From an uncultured Bacteroidota bacterium (GTDB taxonomy: Bacteria > Bacteroidota > Bacteroidia > Flavobacteriales > Flavobacteriaceae), in contig CABZAD010000006.1 in NCBI GenBank assembly GCA_902523665.1, forward strand, positions 1 to 64,000: DNA of 64,000 nucleotides, in the 5' to 3' direction. The notes beneath the pieces were generated by a model. The model was not told the origin of the DNA. It ran no database searches and worked only from the letters and a program-made list of their open reading frames with translations. This document shows, piece by piece, positions 51,867 to 62,470 of the stretch; within the stretch, counting starts at the first letter, position 1, and each line of letters begins with the position of its first letter. The position numbers and the translations under genes are program-made.

Positions 51867-52489
51867 ATGACTTAGATAAACATTTTTTAGACTTATCTAA
51901 AAATCAACTCAAAAAATTAAATTGTTTAATTGAACTATATAGATTTTGGAACTCAAAAGTGAATCTAATTTCAAGAAAAGATATTGATAACCTTTATGTA
52001 AATCATATTCTTCATTCTTTATCTGTTGCTAAAATTCAACAATTTGTTGATGGAACAGATGTTCTTGATGTTGGAACCGGAGGAGGATTGCCTGGCATTC
52101 CACTTGCAATTCTTTTTCCCAAGGTAAATTTTACACTTTTAGATAGTATTTCAAAAAAAATTAGAGTTGTAGAGGATATTAGAAAAAATTTAAATATCTC
52201 AAATGTCATTACGATCAATGATAGAGTAGAAAATCATGATTTAAAATACGATTTTGTTATTTCAAGAGCAGTATCTAAAATGGATAAATTTTATTCATTG
52301 GTAAAAAATAATATCAAATCAAAATCCAAAAATAGTATGCCTAACGGCATAATATCACTAAAGGGAGGAGATCTTGAATCTGAACTTAAACAGTTTAATA
52401 ATTTTAAAGTTTTTGAAATATCAAAATTTTTCTCAGAAGATTTTTTCCAAACTAAAAAAATCGTATATATACCTTTCCAAATTAAATAA
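51863..52489 (+). CDS. rsmG: 16S rRNA (guanine527-N7)-methyltransferase
   Basis: VNLISRKDIDNLYVNHILHSL, VLDVGTGGGLPGIPLAI, VISRAVSKMDKF; TTG start. Confidence 0.94.
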   Translation: MNDLDKHFLDLSKNQLKKLNCLIELYRFWNSKVNLISRKDIDNLYVNHILHSLSVAKIQQFVDGTDVLDVGTGGGLPGIPLAILFPKVNFTLLDSISKKIRVVEDIRKNLNISNVITINDRVENHDLKYDFVISRAVSKMDKFYSLVKNNIKSKSKNSMPNGIISLKGGDLESELKQFNNFKVFEISKFFSEDFFQTKKIVYIPFQIK

Positions 52490-52492
52490 ATA

Positions 52493-53206
52493 GTGAATTA
52501 TTACATTAATATTTTTCTAGCTTCGTTAATATTGATAATCAAAGGATGTAATAGTCCAGCTGAGAGTATTAATAAAAAATTAAAAATTATTGAGGATATA
52601 GACATCAATATAAAAGATGAAAAGGTACTTTCAGATGAAAAAATTGTGGAAGATTTTAAATTAACAGATGAAAATGCAATAGACTTTCTTTTTGAATACG
52701 AAAAAAAAAATAAGGAGAATAAAGTAAAGATATACACTAACTTCGGTAATATTGAAATATTACTGTTTTCAAACACACCTTATCACAGATCAAATTTTAT
52801 TTACTTAACCAAAAAAAATTATTTTGAGGGGACACAATTTTACAGAGTCGTAAATGATTTTGTCATTCAAGCTGGAAATAGTGATAATAGAAAAATTTCC
52901 TCAAAAAGACAAAGAATTGGAAAGTACCTTTTGCCAAACGATTTTAACAAAGGACACACTCATAAAAGGGGAATGGTCAGTATGCCAAGTAGTTCAATTG
53001 ATAATCCCTATAAAATGGCATCCCCCTATGAATTTTTTATTGTTCAGAAAAAAGAAGGAGCCCATCACTTAGATGGGAACTATACAATTTTTGGAACTGT
53101 TATTGATGGAATGGAAGTTGTTGATATCATTGCCAATTTGCCAACAGATGAAAGAGATTGGCCTTTAAATAATGTTTACATCAATAGAATTGAAATAGTC
53201 AATTAA
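52493..53206 (+). CDS. Cyclophilin-type peptidylprolyl isomerase, lipoprotein
   Basis: FEGTQFYRVVNDFVIQAGN, HKRGMVSMPSS, FIVQKK; lipobox IIKGC; GTG start. Confidence 0.9.
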   Translation: MNYYINIFLASLILIIKGCNSPAESINKKLKIIEDIDINIKDEKVLSDEKIVEDFKLTDENAIDFLFEYEKKNKENKVKIYTNFGNIEILLFSNTPYHRSNFIYLTKKNYFEGTQFYRVVNDFVIQAGNSDNRKISSKRQRIGKYLLPNDFNKGHTHKRGMVSMPSSSIDNPYKMASPYEFFIVQKKEGAHHLDGNYTIFGTVIDGMEVVDIIANLPTDERDWPLNNVYINRIEIVN

Positions 53207-54828
53207 CCCATAAAAGGATATTTGAAGTCTTTTGGTGGAACAAAAACCTCTTTAATTAATCTAGGTGAAACCCATCTTAATAGATTTAGATATGATCCAG
53301 CTTTATCATTTGTCCCTGACCCTCTAGCACCACCAAATGGTTGTTGTCCAACTACTGCTCCAGTACATTTATCATTTATATAGAAATTACCAGCGCAATT
53401 TTTTAATTTATTCACTGCATCACTAAGTATGTATCTGTCTTCACAAAAAACTGCACCAGTGAGTGCATATTTAGAAGTTTCATCAACAATCTTTAATGTT
53501 TCATCCCATTTATTATCATCATATTCATAGATTGTAACCACTGGTCCAAATAATTCAGTCTCCATTGAATAGTATTTTGGATTTGTTGTCTTAATTACTG
53601 TAGGCTCTATGAAATATCCTTTTGATTTGTCATAACCACCTCCAATAACTACTTTAGCATCCTTATCAGATTTTGCATTTTTAATTGCATTAACAAGTTT
53701 GTCAAAAGATGCCTCATGGATTACAGCAGTCATAAAATTTTTAAAATCCTCAGGGCTACCCATTTTAATTTTTGAAATTTCAGATTCTAATTTGCTAAAA
53801 AATTTCTTTGATATTGATGATGGTACATATACTCTTGATGCGGCTGAACACTTTTGACCTTGAAATTCAAAAGCTCCTCTAATCACTGCAGTAACAAATT
53901 CATCTAAATCTGCAGATTTATGACCAATTATAAAATCTTTACCTCCAGTTTCACCAACAATTCTAGGATAAGAATTATAATTTTCAATATTGCCACCTAT
54001 TTTTTTCCATAAACCTTTAAAAACTGATGTAGATCCTGTAAAATGAATACCCGCAAAATGTTTTGACTCAAGAATAGTGTTAGTTATCATTTCGGGATCA
54101 CCATAAACAGCATTAATTACTCCATCTGGAAGTCCAGCTTCTATAAATATATCTATAACAGTCTTGGCTGAAAATATTTGATGATCACTAGGTTTCCAAA
54201 CAACTGTATTCCCCATCATTGCAGCACTGCCTGGAAGATTTCCTGAGATAGCAGTAAAATTAAAAGGAGTCACTGCATAAACAAATCCCTCAAGTGGTCT
54301 ATATCCCAATCTATTCCATACACCTGAGTCAGATTTTGGTTGTTGACTATATATGTGTTGCATGCTAAAAACATTAAATTTTAGAAAGTCAACTAATTCA
54401 CATGCAGCATCAATCTCAGCTTGAAAGATAGTTTTTGACTGAGCTAGCATAGTTGCCGCGTTAATTTTATCTCTGTATGGACCCGCTACAAGTTCTGCAG
54501 CTTTTAGAAATATTGTTGCTCTTTCTTCCCATCTCATTCCAGCCCATTTTTCTTTTGCATCTAAAGCAGATTTTATAGCCATTTCTACATGTTTTTTCTC
54601 TGCTAAATAGAATTTGCCAAGTATATGTTTATGATCATGTGGAGGGGACATATTTGATGTCTTTGAACTTTCAATAAATTTTCCTCCGATCCACATTTTA
54701 ACATCAATAGTTGAATCCTTGAGATTTTTATACGTTGCTAAAACTGATTCTTTCTCAGGACTATTTGGTTTGTAATCTTTAATAGGTTCATTTATTGGTA
54801 TTGGAACATTAACTACAGAGTTATTCAT
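53203..54828 (-). CDS. pruA: L-glutamate gamma-semialdehyde dehydrogenase (delta-1-pyrroline-5-carboxylate dehydrogenase)
   Basis: FTAISGNLPGSAAMMGNTVVWKPSD, GETGGKDF, FEFQGQKCSAASRVYVP. Confidence 0.95.
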   Translation of the reverse strand: MNNSVVNVPIPINEPIKDYKPNSPEKESVLATYKNLKDSTIDVKMWIGGKFIESSKTSNMSPPHDHKHILGKFYLAEKKHVEMAIKSALDAKEKWAGMRWEERATIFLKAAELVAGPYRDKINAATMLAQSKTIFQAEIDAACELVDFLKFNVFSMQHIYSQQPKSDSGVWNRLGYRPLEGFVYAVTPFNFTAISGNLPGSAAMMGNTVVWKPSDHQIFSAKTVIDIFIEAGLPDGVINAVYGDPEMITNTILESKHFAGIHFTGSTSVFKGLWKKIGGNIENYNSYPRIVGETGGKDFIIGHKSADLDEFVTAVIRGAFEFQGQKCSAASRVYVPSSISKKFFSKLESEISKIKMGSPEDFKNFMTAVIHEASFDKLVNAIKNAKSDKDAKVVIGGGYDKSKGYFIEPTVIKTTNPKYYSMETELFGPVVTIYEYDDNKWDETLKIVDETSKYALTGAVFCEDRYILSDAVNKLKNCAGNFYINDKCTGAVVGQQPFGGARGSGTNDKAGSYLNLLRWVSPRLIKEVFVPPKDFKYPFMG

Positions 54829-54910
54829 ATCATAATTTTTGGTTATCTAAATTAGTTTAAATTGATAATAATTTTAATAAAAATACTTTTTTTTCTTAAC
54901 GTCTTATTAT

Positions 54911-54918
54911 TAAATTTG
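54911..54918 (+). promoter_or_regulatory. Putative -7 element (TAAATTTG) of the nqr operon
   Basis: Exact TAnnTTTG about 20 nt upstream of the nqrA TTG start. Confidence 0.4.
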
Positions 54919-54938
54919 CGACATAAAACTATTGTTGA

Positions 54939-56291
54939 TTGATCACTAAAGAAATAAGCATTAAAGATGGTGCCAGCCTGAATCTTAAAGGCATTGCAGT
55001 AACTGAACTTGAAGTCGCAAAAACTAGCTTAAATTATGCTCTAAATCCTGATGACTTCTTTGGTTTAATTCCTCGCATGCTTGTTAAAGAAGGAGACAAA
55101 GTCTCTCTTGGCCAGCCAGTTTTTCACGACAAAAACGATGAATCTATCAAAATAGTTTCACCGGTTAGTGGAAAAGTTATTGAAATTGTAAGAGGAGCTA
55201 AGAGAAAAATATTAAATATTATAATTAATAAAGAAGGTGATAACAGTATCAATTTTAAAATACCAAGTCTTTCAAATATTGGTAAGGATATCATTCTTCA
55301 ACTTCTTACAGAATCAGGATCTCTTGCTTTTATAAGACAGAGGCCATACAATATAGTTGCAAGACCTAGTAAACTTCCCAAATCTATTTTTGTATCAATC
55401 CACTCTACTGCGCCTTATGCGGCTGATTATGATTTTATTCTAAGAAAAAGAATGAATGAGTTTCAAATTGGTATTGATATGATGAGTAGATTGATAGGTA
55501 AGCCAATAAATCTCTCAATTTCTCACAGTTGTAAAATTAAAAATGCTAATCTTAAGAATGTTGAAATATTTAAAATCAAAGGTGCACATCCCTCAGGAAA
55601 CGAAAGCTTTCAAATCAATAGAATTGATCCCCTCAATTCCGGTGAAATAGTATGGGTAATTAAACCAGAGGACGTCGCAAATATTGGATCTTTTTTTGAG
55701 ACAGGTGTTTTTAATCCTAAAAGAACTGTAGCTGTCTCGGGGGACTCTTTGAAATCACCTAAGTACTATGATACCATTATAGGATCGTCTATTTCTTCTT
55801 TAGTAGACTCAAAAGAATTATCTAACATAGAAGATTATAGATTTATAAATGGCGATCCTCTTTCAGGATCTAAAGTTGAATATTCAGACTTTCTAGGATT
55901 TTACAATAATACTTTAAGCGTTATTAGGGAAGGCAATCAGTTTAGAATGTTAGGGTGGCTTCCTTTTATGTACAACAATATTCCAAGTTTTTCAAAAACA
56001 TCTTTATCTTGGTTGCTAGGCGGTGAAAAAAAAGTCAATACAAATCTAAATGGAGAGGAGAGAGCAATTGTCGTAACTGGAGAAATGGAAAAATATTTTC
56101 CGATGGATATATTTCCCATGCAATTAATCAAAGCGTGTATGAGAGGAGATATAGAAAAAATGGAATCTTTGGGTATTTATGAAGTTGTCCCAGAAGATTT
56201 TGGTTTAGTTGATTTTTCTTGTACTTCAAAAATTGAAGCTCAAGAAATAGTTAAAAGTGGAATTGAAATAATGTTAAAAGAAGTAGGCTAA
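54939..56291 (+). CDS. nqrA: Na+-translocating NADH:quinone reductase subunit A
   Basis: GLIPRMLVKEGDKVSLGQPVFHDK, FVSIHSTAPYAADYDFIL; TTG start with in-frame TGA immediately upstream. Confidence 0.94.
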   Translation: MITKEISIKDGASLNLKGIAVTELEVAKTSLNYALNPDDFFGLIPRMLVKEGDKVSLGQPVFHDKNDESIKIVSPVSGKVIEIVRGAKRKILNIIINKEGDNSINFKIPSLSNIGKDIILQLLTESGSLAFIRQRPYNIVARPSKLPKSIFVSIHSTAPYAADYDFILRKRMNEFQIGIDMMSRLIGKPINLSISHSCKIKNANLKNVEIFKIKGAHPSGNESFQINRIDPLNSGEIVWVIKPEDVANIGSFFETGVFNPKRTVAVSGDSLKSPKYYDTIIGSSISSLVDSKELSNIEDYRFINGDPLSGSKVEYSDFLGFYNNTLSVIREGNQFRMLGWLPFMYNNIPSFSKTSLSWLLGGEKKVNTNLNGEERAIVVTGEMEKYFPMDIFPMQLIKACMRGDIEKMESLGIYEVVPEDFGLVDFSCTSKIEAQEIVKSGIEIMLKEVG

Positions 56292-57448
56292 TGGATTTTA
56301 TCAGAAAACAAGTTGATGTATTAAAAAAGCCTTTTACTAAGGGAGGCAAATTAGAGAAGTTGTATCCGGCATTTAACGCGTTTGAGACTATGCTTTTTGT
56401 CCCTGATCACACTACCTCAAGAGGCTCCCATATTCGTGATGGCGTTGATTTAAAAAGAACAATGATAACAGTTATAATAGCTCTTGTTCCTGCTCTTTTT
56501 TATGGTATGTATAATACAGGATATCAATATTATATTCAAACTGATATTCAGTTTACTTTTATTGATGCTGTCCTGCATGGTGCATATAAAATTTTTCCAA
56601 TGATCGCTGTTTCTTATGCTGTTGGTTTAGCAATTGAATTTGCATTTGCAGTTTACAGAAATCACCCAGTTAATGAAGGTTATTTAGTTACAGGACTTCT
56701 TATACCAATGATAATGCCAATCGATATGCCTCTTTGGATGCTTGCAATATCTGTAGTATTTGCTGTATTAATTGCAAAAGAAGCTTTTGGTGGAACTGGA
56801 ATGAATATTTTAAATCCTGCTTTAACTGCTCGTGCTTTTGCATTTTTTGCATATCCTACTTTTATGTCAGGTGATAAAGTATGGGTTTCTGAAGCAACTA
56901 ATGTTGATGGAATTTCTGGTGAAACAATTCTAGGAACTTTAGCTGCTAACGGAGAAGTTGCATATTCATCAGCTAGTATGTTTATGGGGTCAATACCTGG
57001 ATCAGTTGCTGAGACTTCTGTTTTCTTTGTCTTAATTGGAGCATTGATTCTAATCTTAACTGGAGTGGGTAGTTGGAGGATTATGGTAAGTGGAGTAATC
57101 GGAGCTTCAGTAGTTGGAATTTTATTTAATCTTTGGGGAGCAAATTCTCTTATGAGTTTTGAATGGTATAACCATCTGTTAGTTGGAGGTTTTGCATTTG
57201 GTATTGTTTTTATGGCTACTGATCCGGTTTCAGCTGCTCAAACAACAAAGGGTAAATGGATATATGGATTTCTAGTTGGTGTATTTTGTATACTTATCAG
57301 AGTATTTAATCCTGCCTATCCGGAAGGAGTAATGCTCGCAATTTTATTAATGAACGTTTTTGCTCCATTGATAGACCACTACGTAATAGAATCTAATATG
57401 AGTATGAGAAGAAAAAGATGGCAAGGTGTTAAATTAGAAACTACATAA
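56291..57448 (+). CDS. nqrB: Na+-translocating NADH:quinone reductase subunit B
   Basis: HIRDGVDLKRTMITVIIALVPALFYGMYNTG; GGTGMNILNPALTARAF. Confidence 0.96.
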   Translation: MDFIRKQVDVLKKPFTKGGKLEKLYPAFNAFETMLFVPDHTTSRGSHIRDGVDLKRTMITVIIALVPALFYGMYNTGYQYYIQTDIQFTFIDAVLHGAYKIFPMIAVSYAVGLAIEFAFAVYRNHPVNEGYLVTGLLIPMIMPIDMPLWMLAISVVFAVLIAKEAFGGTGMNILNPALTARAFAFFAYPTFMSGDKVWVSEATNVDGISGETILGTLAANGEVAYSSASMFMGSIPGSVAETSVFFVLIGALILILTGVGSWRIMVSGVIGASVVGILFNLWGANSLMSFEWYNHLLVGGFAFGIVFMATDPVSAAQTTKGKWIYGFLVGVFCILIRVFNPAYPEGVMLAILLMNVFAPLIDHYVIESNMSMRRKRWQGVKLETT

Positions 57449-58164
57449 TGAATAGAGAGTCAAATAAACATACATACATTTTTGCCGCTATTATGGTTGT
57501 CTCTGTAGCTTCTGTGTTATCCTTTACATCAGAGTCATTAAAAGATCTTCAGAGTTCAAACATAAAAAAAGAGAAGATGCAAAATATTCTCTCATCGGTT
57601 GGAATTAATGTAAGTAGAGATGAATCAGAATCACTATATGGTGATTATATTAAAGAGGAGCTCTCTTTAAAGTCTGATGGATCAGTTGATGAACAATTAA
57701 GTGCGTTTAATATTAATCTTGCATTGGAAATAAAAAAAAATCAAGATATTCAAAGATTTCCCTTGTATGTAGCTAATGTACAAAATCAAAAATTTTATGT
57801 AATACCCTTAAGAGGAGCAGGTTTATGGGCAGAAATTTGGGGTTATATTGCCTTAAAAGAGGATATCAATACAATAAAGGGAGTCTCATTTGATCATAAG
57901 TCAGAAACAGCTGGTCTAGGTGCAGAAATAACTGAAGATTGGTTTATTGATAGTTTTAATGATGAAAAAATCAGGGACTCAGACGGAAATTTTGTAGGAG
58001 TATATCTTACAAAGACAAATAATGATCCTGGTAATTCTGACAAAATGGATAATGAAATTGATGCAATTTCTGGTGCTACAATTACTGGTGATGGTGTATC
58101 TGACATGATTATTGAAAGAATAGAAAACTACTTGCCATATTTTAACAGTTTAAATAATGAGTAA
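57448..58164 (+). CDS. nqrC: Na+-translocating NADH:quinone reductase subunit C
   Basis: FMN attachment motif DAISGATITGDGV; PLRGAGLWAEIWGYIAL. Confidence 0.95.
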   Translation: MNRESNKHTYIFAAIMVVSVASVLSFTSESLKDLQSSNIKKEKMQNILSSVGINVSRDESESLYGDYIKEELSLKSDGSVDEQLSAFNINLALEIKKNQDIQRFPLYVANVQNQKFYVIPLRGAGLWAEIWGYIALKEDINTIKGVSFDHKSETAGLGAEITEDWFIDSFNDEKIRDSDGNFVGVYLTKTNNDPGNSDKMDNEIDAISGATITGDGVSDMIIERIENYLPYFNSLNNE

Positions 58165-58804
58165 AGAAAAAGAGCCTTTATTTTCAAAAAAGAATAGAGC
58201 ATTACTTACTGATCCACTAGATGACGATAATCCAATCACAGTACAGGTTTTAGGTATTTGTTCTGCTCTAGCAATTACTGTTAAGCTTGAGCCTGCAGTT
58301 GTTATGACACTTTCAGTAATTTTTGTAATGGCAGCAGGAAATGTTATTGTCTCTATATTAAGAAATATTATACCAACAAGAATAAGAATTATTGTGCAGC
58401 TATTAGTTGTAGCAACACTTGTTGCACTTGTCGATCAATTTTTAAAAGCATATGCTTATGACGTTAGTAAACAATTAGCAATTTTTATTGGATTAATAAT
58501 TACAAATTGTATAATAATGGGAAGATTTGAGGCTTTTGCTCTTGGTAATGGTGTTTGGAAATCTTTTCTGGATGGAGTTGGAAATGCTGCTGGATATGGA
58601 TGGATTTTAATTGTTGTCGCTTTTGTTAGAGAACTATTCGGTTCTGGAGAACTATGGGGAATCCCTATAATTCCTAAGTTTGTGTATGATTTAGGCTATG
58701 AAGATAATGGACTTATGCTTCTCTCACCAATGGCATTAATTGTAGTTGGTATTTATATATGGATTCAGAGATATTACAACAGAAAACTAATAGAGAACGA
58801 TTAA
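58157..58804 (+). CDS. nqrD: Na+-translocating NADH:quinone reductase subunit D
   Basis: TDPLDDDNPITVQVLGICSALAITVKLEPAVVM; GRFEAFALGNG. Confidence 0.96.
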   Translation: MSKEKEPLFSKKNRALLTDPLDDDNPITVQVLGICSALAITVKLEPAVVMTLSVIFVMAAGNVIVSILRNIIPTRIRIIVQLLVVATLVALVDQFLKAYAYDVSKQLAIFIGLIITNCIIMGRFEAFALGNGVWKSFLDGVGNAAGYGWILIVVAFVRELFGSGELWGIPIIPKFVYDLGYEDNGLMLLSPMALIVVGIYIWIQRYYNRKLIEND

Positions 58805-59422
58805 ATGGAAGACTTAGTTAACTTATTTATTAAGAGTATATTCATTGAAAATATGGTATTTGCCTATTTTCTTGGTATGTGTTCCTATCTTGCAGTTTCA
58901 AAAACTGTAAAAACAGCTGATGGACTGGGTAAAGCAGTAATATTTGTTTTGACAATCTCTGTTCCTATCAATTATTTAATTGACCAGTATTTGTTAGCTC
59001 CTGGAGCACTTACATGGATAGGACCTCAGTTTCAAGATGTAAATTTATCTTTTTTAACATTTATAATGTTTATAGCTGTTATTGCATCAATGGTTCAATT
59101 AGTTGAAATGATTGTTGAAAAACTATCTCCTACTTTATACGGAAGTTTAGGAATATTTCTTCCTCTTATTGCTGTTAACTGTGCAATACTTGGAGGCTCA
59201 CTATTTATGCAACAAAAAGATTTTATAAATACTTTTGAGTCAGCTGTTTATGGTTTTGGTTCTGGAATTGGTTGGTATTTGGCAATAGTTGCAATAGCTG
59301 CAATTAGGGAAAAAATTACATATTCTAGTATTCCAGATCCACTAAGAGGTCTTGGAATAACTTTTATAATTACTGGTTTAATGGCTCTTGGTTTTATGAG
59401 TTTTATGGGAATAAAAATTTAA
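58805..59422 (+). CDS. nqrE: Na+-translocating NADH:quinone reductase subunit E
   Basis: [38 protein letters not shown]. Confidence 0.96.
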   Translation: MEDLVNLFIKSIFIENMVFAYFLGMCSYLAVSKTVKTADGLGKAVIFVLTISVPINYLIDQYLLAPGALTWIGPQFQDVNLSFLTFIMFIAVIASMVQLVEMIVEKLSPTLYGSLGIFLPLIAVNCAILGGSLFMQQKDFINTFESAVYGFGSGIGWYLAIVAIAAIREKITYSSIPDPLRGLGITFIITGLMALGFMSFMGIKI

Positions 59423-59426
59423 AATA

Positions 59427-60722
59427 ATGGATATAAATGTAATTATTGCTAGTACAGTTGGTCTTTTTGTAATAACTCTTCTTTTAGTTACTATGCTATT
59501 AGTTGCAAAAGAGAAACTTTTACCATCTGGTCCTGTAAAACTTATGATAAATGGTGAAAAGGATGTTGAAGTTAGCTCGGGTGATACCTTGTTAACTACT
59601 CTTGGTAATAATAAAATATTTCTTCCATCAGCATGTGGTGGGGGTGGAACATGTGTTCAATGTAGATGTCAAGTATTAGAAGGGGGTGGTGAAATATTAC
59701 CTACAGAGGAACCTCATTTTACTAGAAAAGAAATATCTGATGGTTGGAGACTCGGATGTCAAGTTAAAGTAAAACAGGATATGAAAATTGAAGTTCCTGA
59801 AGAAGTCTTTGGTATAAAAAAGTGGCAAGCTAAGGTCAAAAGTAATTATAATGTTGCATCGTTTATCAAAGAGTTTGTTATTGAAATTCCTGAGGAAATG
59901 GATTATAAAGCTGGAGGATATATTCAAATTGAAATACCAGAGTGTGATATTAATTATCAGGATATAGATATTACATCTCATCCTGAAGAACATCCAGATG
60001 ATCCACTAAAATTTAAACATGAATGGGATAACTTTAACCTATGGCCACTTAACATGAAGAATAATGAAACTGTTGAAAGAGCATACTCAATGGCATCTTA
60101 TCCAGCTGAAGGAAGGGAAATAATGTTAAACGTCAGAATAGCAACCCCGCCATGGGATAGTAAAAAAAATAATTGGATGTCTGTAAATCCTGGTATTGCA
60201 TCCTCTTATATTTTTTCAAAAAAACCTGGAGATACTGTAACAATTTCAGGCCCTTATGGTGAATTCTTTATTAATGATTCAGATGCAGAGATGCTCTATG
60301 TTGGGGGAGGTGCTGGAATGGCACCAATGAGATCTCATTTATATGAATTATTTAGAACTATCAAGACAGGTAGAAAAGTTACTTTCTGGTATGGTGGTAG
60401 ATCCAAAAGAGAGCTTTTTTATGTTGAACATTTCAGGGCTTTAGAAAAGGATTTTCCAAATTTTAAATTTTATATCGCTTTATCAGAACCTCTTGAGGAG
60501 GATAATTGGAAAGTTAAAGATTCCCTTGAGGGAGACGGTGATGGTTTTGTAGGGTTTATTCATCAAGTGGTTATTGATAATTATCTTTCCAAGCATGATT
60601 CACCAGAGGATATTGAAGTCTATTTCTGTGGGCCTCCTCTAATGAATCAAGCGGTTGATAAAATGGCTGAAGATTTTGGTGTCCCACCAGAAAATGTAAG
60701 GTTTGATGACTTCGGCGGTTAA
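59427..60722 (+). CDS. nqrF: Na+-translocating NADH:quinone reductase subunit F
   Basis: 2Fe-2S motif [22 protein letters not shown] domains [23 protein letters not shown]. Confidence 0.97.
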   Translation: MDINVIIASTVGLFVITLLLVTMLLVAKEKLLPSGPVKLMINGEKDVEVSSGDTLLTTLGNNKIFLPSACGGGGTCVQCRCQVLEGGGEILPTEEPHFTRKEISDGWRLGCQVKVKQDMKIEVPEEVFGIKKWQAKVKSNYNVASFIKEFVIEIPEEMDYKAGGYIQIEIPECDINYQDIDITSHPEEHPDDPLKFKHEWDNFNLWPLNMKNNETVERAYSMASYPAEGREIMLNVRIATPPWDSKKNNWMSVNPGIASSYIFSKKPGDTVTISGPYGEFFINDSDAEMLYVGGGAGMAPMRSHLYELFRTIKTGRKVTFWYGGRSKRELFYVEHFRALEKDFPNFKFYIALSEPLEEDNWKVKDSLEGDGDGFVGFIHQVVIDNYLSKHDSPEDIEVYFCGPPLMNQAVDKMAEDFGVPPENVRFDDFGG

Positions 60723-61720
60723 TGAATATTTTAGTTAAAATAATTTCTTTTCTATCATTATTACTTATTAGTTGTAATGTTGATTCATTAAATTACAAAA
60801 GGATACAGGGTGATGCTCTTGGCACTACTTACCAAGTGATACTTCAATCTGAGTCTAATTCAAGTAAAATTAAACAGAGTATTGACTCGATTTTTGAGGT
60901 TGTAAATAATTCAATGTCAACATATAGGTCTAATTCAATAATATCTAGAGTTAATCAATCTCAAGATTCAGTTAAAGTTGATAAACATTTTATTGAAGTT
61001 TTTAATAAATCACAAGAGATATGGAAACTCACAAATGGATATTTTGATCCTACAGCTGGTTCTATTGTTAATTTATATGGAATGGGACCAAATATAAATA
61101 TTCAGTCAATTAATAAATATAAAATTGATAGCGTTATGCAATATGTAGGTCTAGACAAAGTATACCTAAACCAACAAAACTATATAGTGAAAGAAAATGA
61201 AAATATTTATATTGATTTTAATGCAATTGCCAAAGGTTATTCTGTAGATTTAATTAAAGATTTATTATTGAGCATAAACTCAAGTAATTTTCTAATTGAG
61301 GTAGGGGGAGAACTGATAACTATGGGTGTGAATGAAAAAAACAAAAAATGGAAAGTTGCAATCCAAAATCCTGTTGATATGAATAGTTATTATTCTGAAA
61401 TTACACTTGATGGAATGTCATTAGCTACTTCTGGAAACTATAGAAAATTTAGGGTTGATTCAGAGACTGGTTTAAGATATGCCCACATTGTTAACCCAAT
61501 TAATGGTAGGTCAATGTCAAATAATATACTAAGTGCCTCAGTAATCACTAATTCTTGTATTGAAGCTGACGCATGGGCAACCAGCTTGATGTTAATGGAT
61601 CCAGAGGAGGCCATAGAAATAATAAATAATACTGAAGATATAGAAGTTTTAATATTGACTGCAATAAATGATCAGATTATACCTATCAAATCTGATGACT
61701 GGGACTTAGTTACTGGGTAA
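60722..61720 (+). CDS. apbE: FAD:protein FMN transferase, lipoprotein
   Basis: GDALGTTYQVILQ, FDPTAGSIVNLYG, DFNAIAKGYSVDLI, HIVNPINGRSM. Confidence 0.94.
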   Translation: MNILVKIISFLSLLLISCNVDSLNYKRIQGDALGTTYQVILQSESNSSKIKQSIDSIFEVVNNSMSTYRSNSIISRVNQSQDSVKVDKHFIEVFNKSQEIWKLTNGYFDPTAGSIVNLYGMGPNINIQSINKYKIDSVMQYVGLDKVYLNQQNYIVKENENIYIDFNAIAKGYSVDLIKDLLLSINSSNFLIEVGGELITMGVNEKNKKWKVAIQNPVDMNSYYSEITLDGMSLATSGNYRKFRVDSETGLRYAHIVNPINGRSMSNNILSASVITNSCIEADAWATSLMLMDPEEAIEIINNTEDIEVLILTAINDQIIPIKSDDWDLVTG

Positions 61721-62470
61721 CTTTTTTCCAATTGGTATTAAATCATCTTTCATTAGACCATATTTTAGAATTAAATCTTGTGAAATTTTCTTTGAATAGT
61801 TAATCATTTCAACTTTAAATCCTGCCTGCTCAACTCTATCTTTAAAATCCAGTCCATACTCTCTGACATGGTCATATTGTCCAAAATATTTTTCTCTTTG
61901 AATTTTTGACTTAATTGATAAATCTTCAAATGTATTTTCTCTTTTTACATTTATAGGCACTTGTAAAATTGATATACCGTTATACTTTAAAATTCTATAC
62001 ATCTCATCTAATGCTGATTTGTCATCTTCTATATGTTCAAGTACATGATTGCAAATTATTAAATCAAAAGATTCATCTTTAAAGTTAGTAGATGTTAAAT
62101 CTCCTTTGATATCTGCAATTGGAGAATTTAAGTCAAAAGTAAAGTATTCCCAATTTTTTAATTTTTTAAATTTTTTATAAAAAACTTGTTCAGGGGCAAC
62201 ATGTAAGACCTTTAAATTTGAACTTAAAAAATTCGTTTCTTTATCAAGATATAGCCAGAGAAGTCTATGTCTTTCAAGTGATAAAGTACCAGGACATAAA
62301 GCATTTTTCCTAACTGTTTTATACCCATATGATAGAAATTTTGAATAATTACTGTCATCAATCGGATCGGCATATTTTTTTCCGTAAAATATTATTCTGA
62401 GTATCGGTGTTATTAGAAAGCTATATTTTATTAAAAATTTCCTTGGTAGGAATTTCAAAATATACTTCAT
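61706..62470 (-). CDS. Class I SAM-dependent methyltransferase
   Basis: FDLIICNHVLEHIEDDKSALDEMYRILKYNG. Confidence 0.88.
   Translation of the reverse strand: MKYILKFLPRKFLIKYSFLITPILRIIFYGKKYADPIDDSNYSKFLSYGYKTVRKNALCPGTLSLERHRLLWLYLDKETNFLSSNLKVLHVAPEQVFYKKFKKLKNWEYFTFDLNSPIADIKGDLTSTNFKDESFDLIICNHVLEHIEDDKSALDEMYRILKYNGISILQVPINVKRENTFEDLSIKSKIQREKYFGQYDHVREYGLDFKDRVEQAGFKVEMINYSKKISQDLILKYGLMKDDLIPIGKKLPSN

Noticed and set aside
52501-52776. 91-aa minus-strand ORF
   Set aside because: Antisense to the PPIase lipoprotein; Phe/Ser-rich artefact of an AT-rich, Lys/Glu-rich sense strand.
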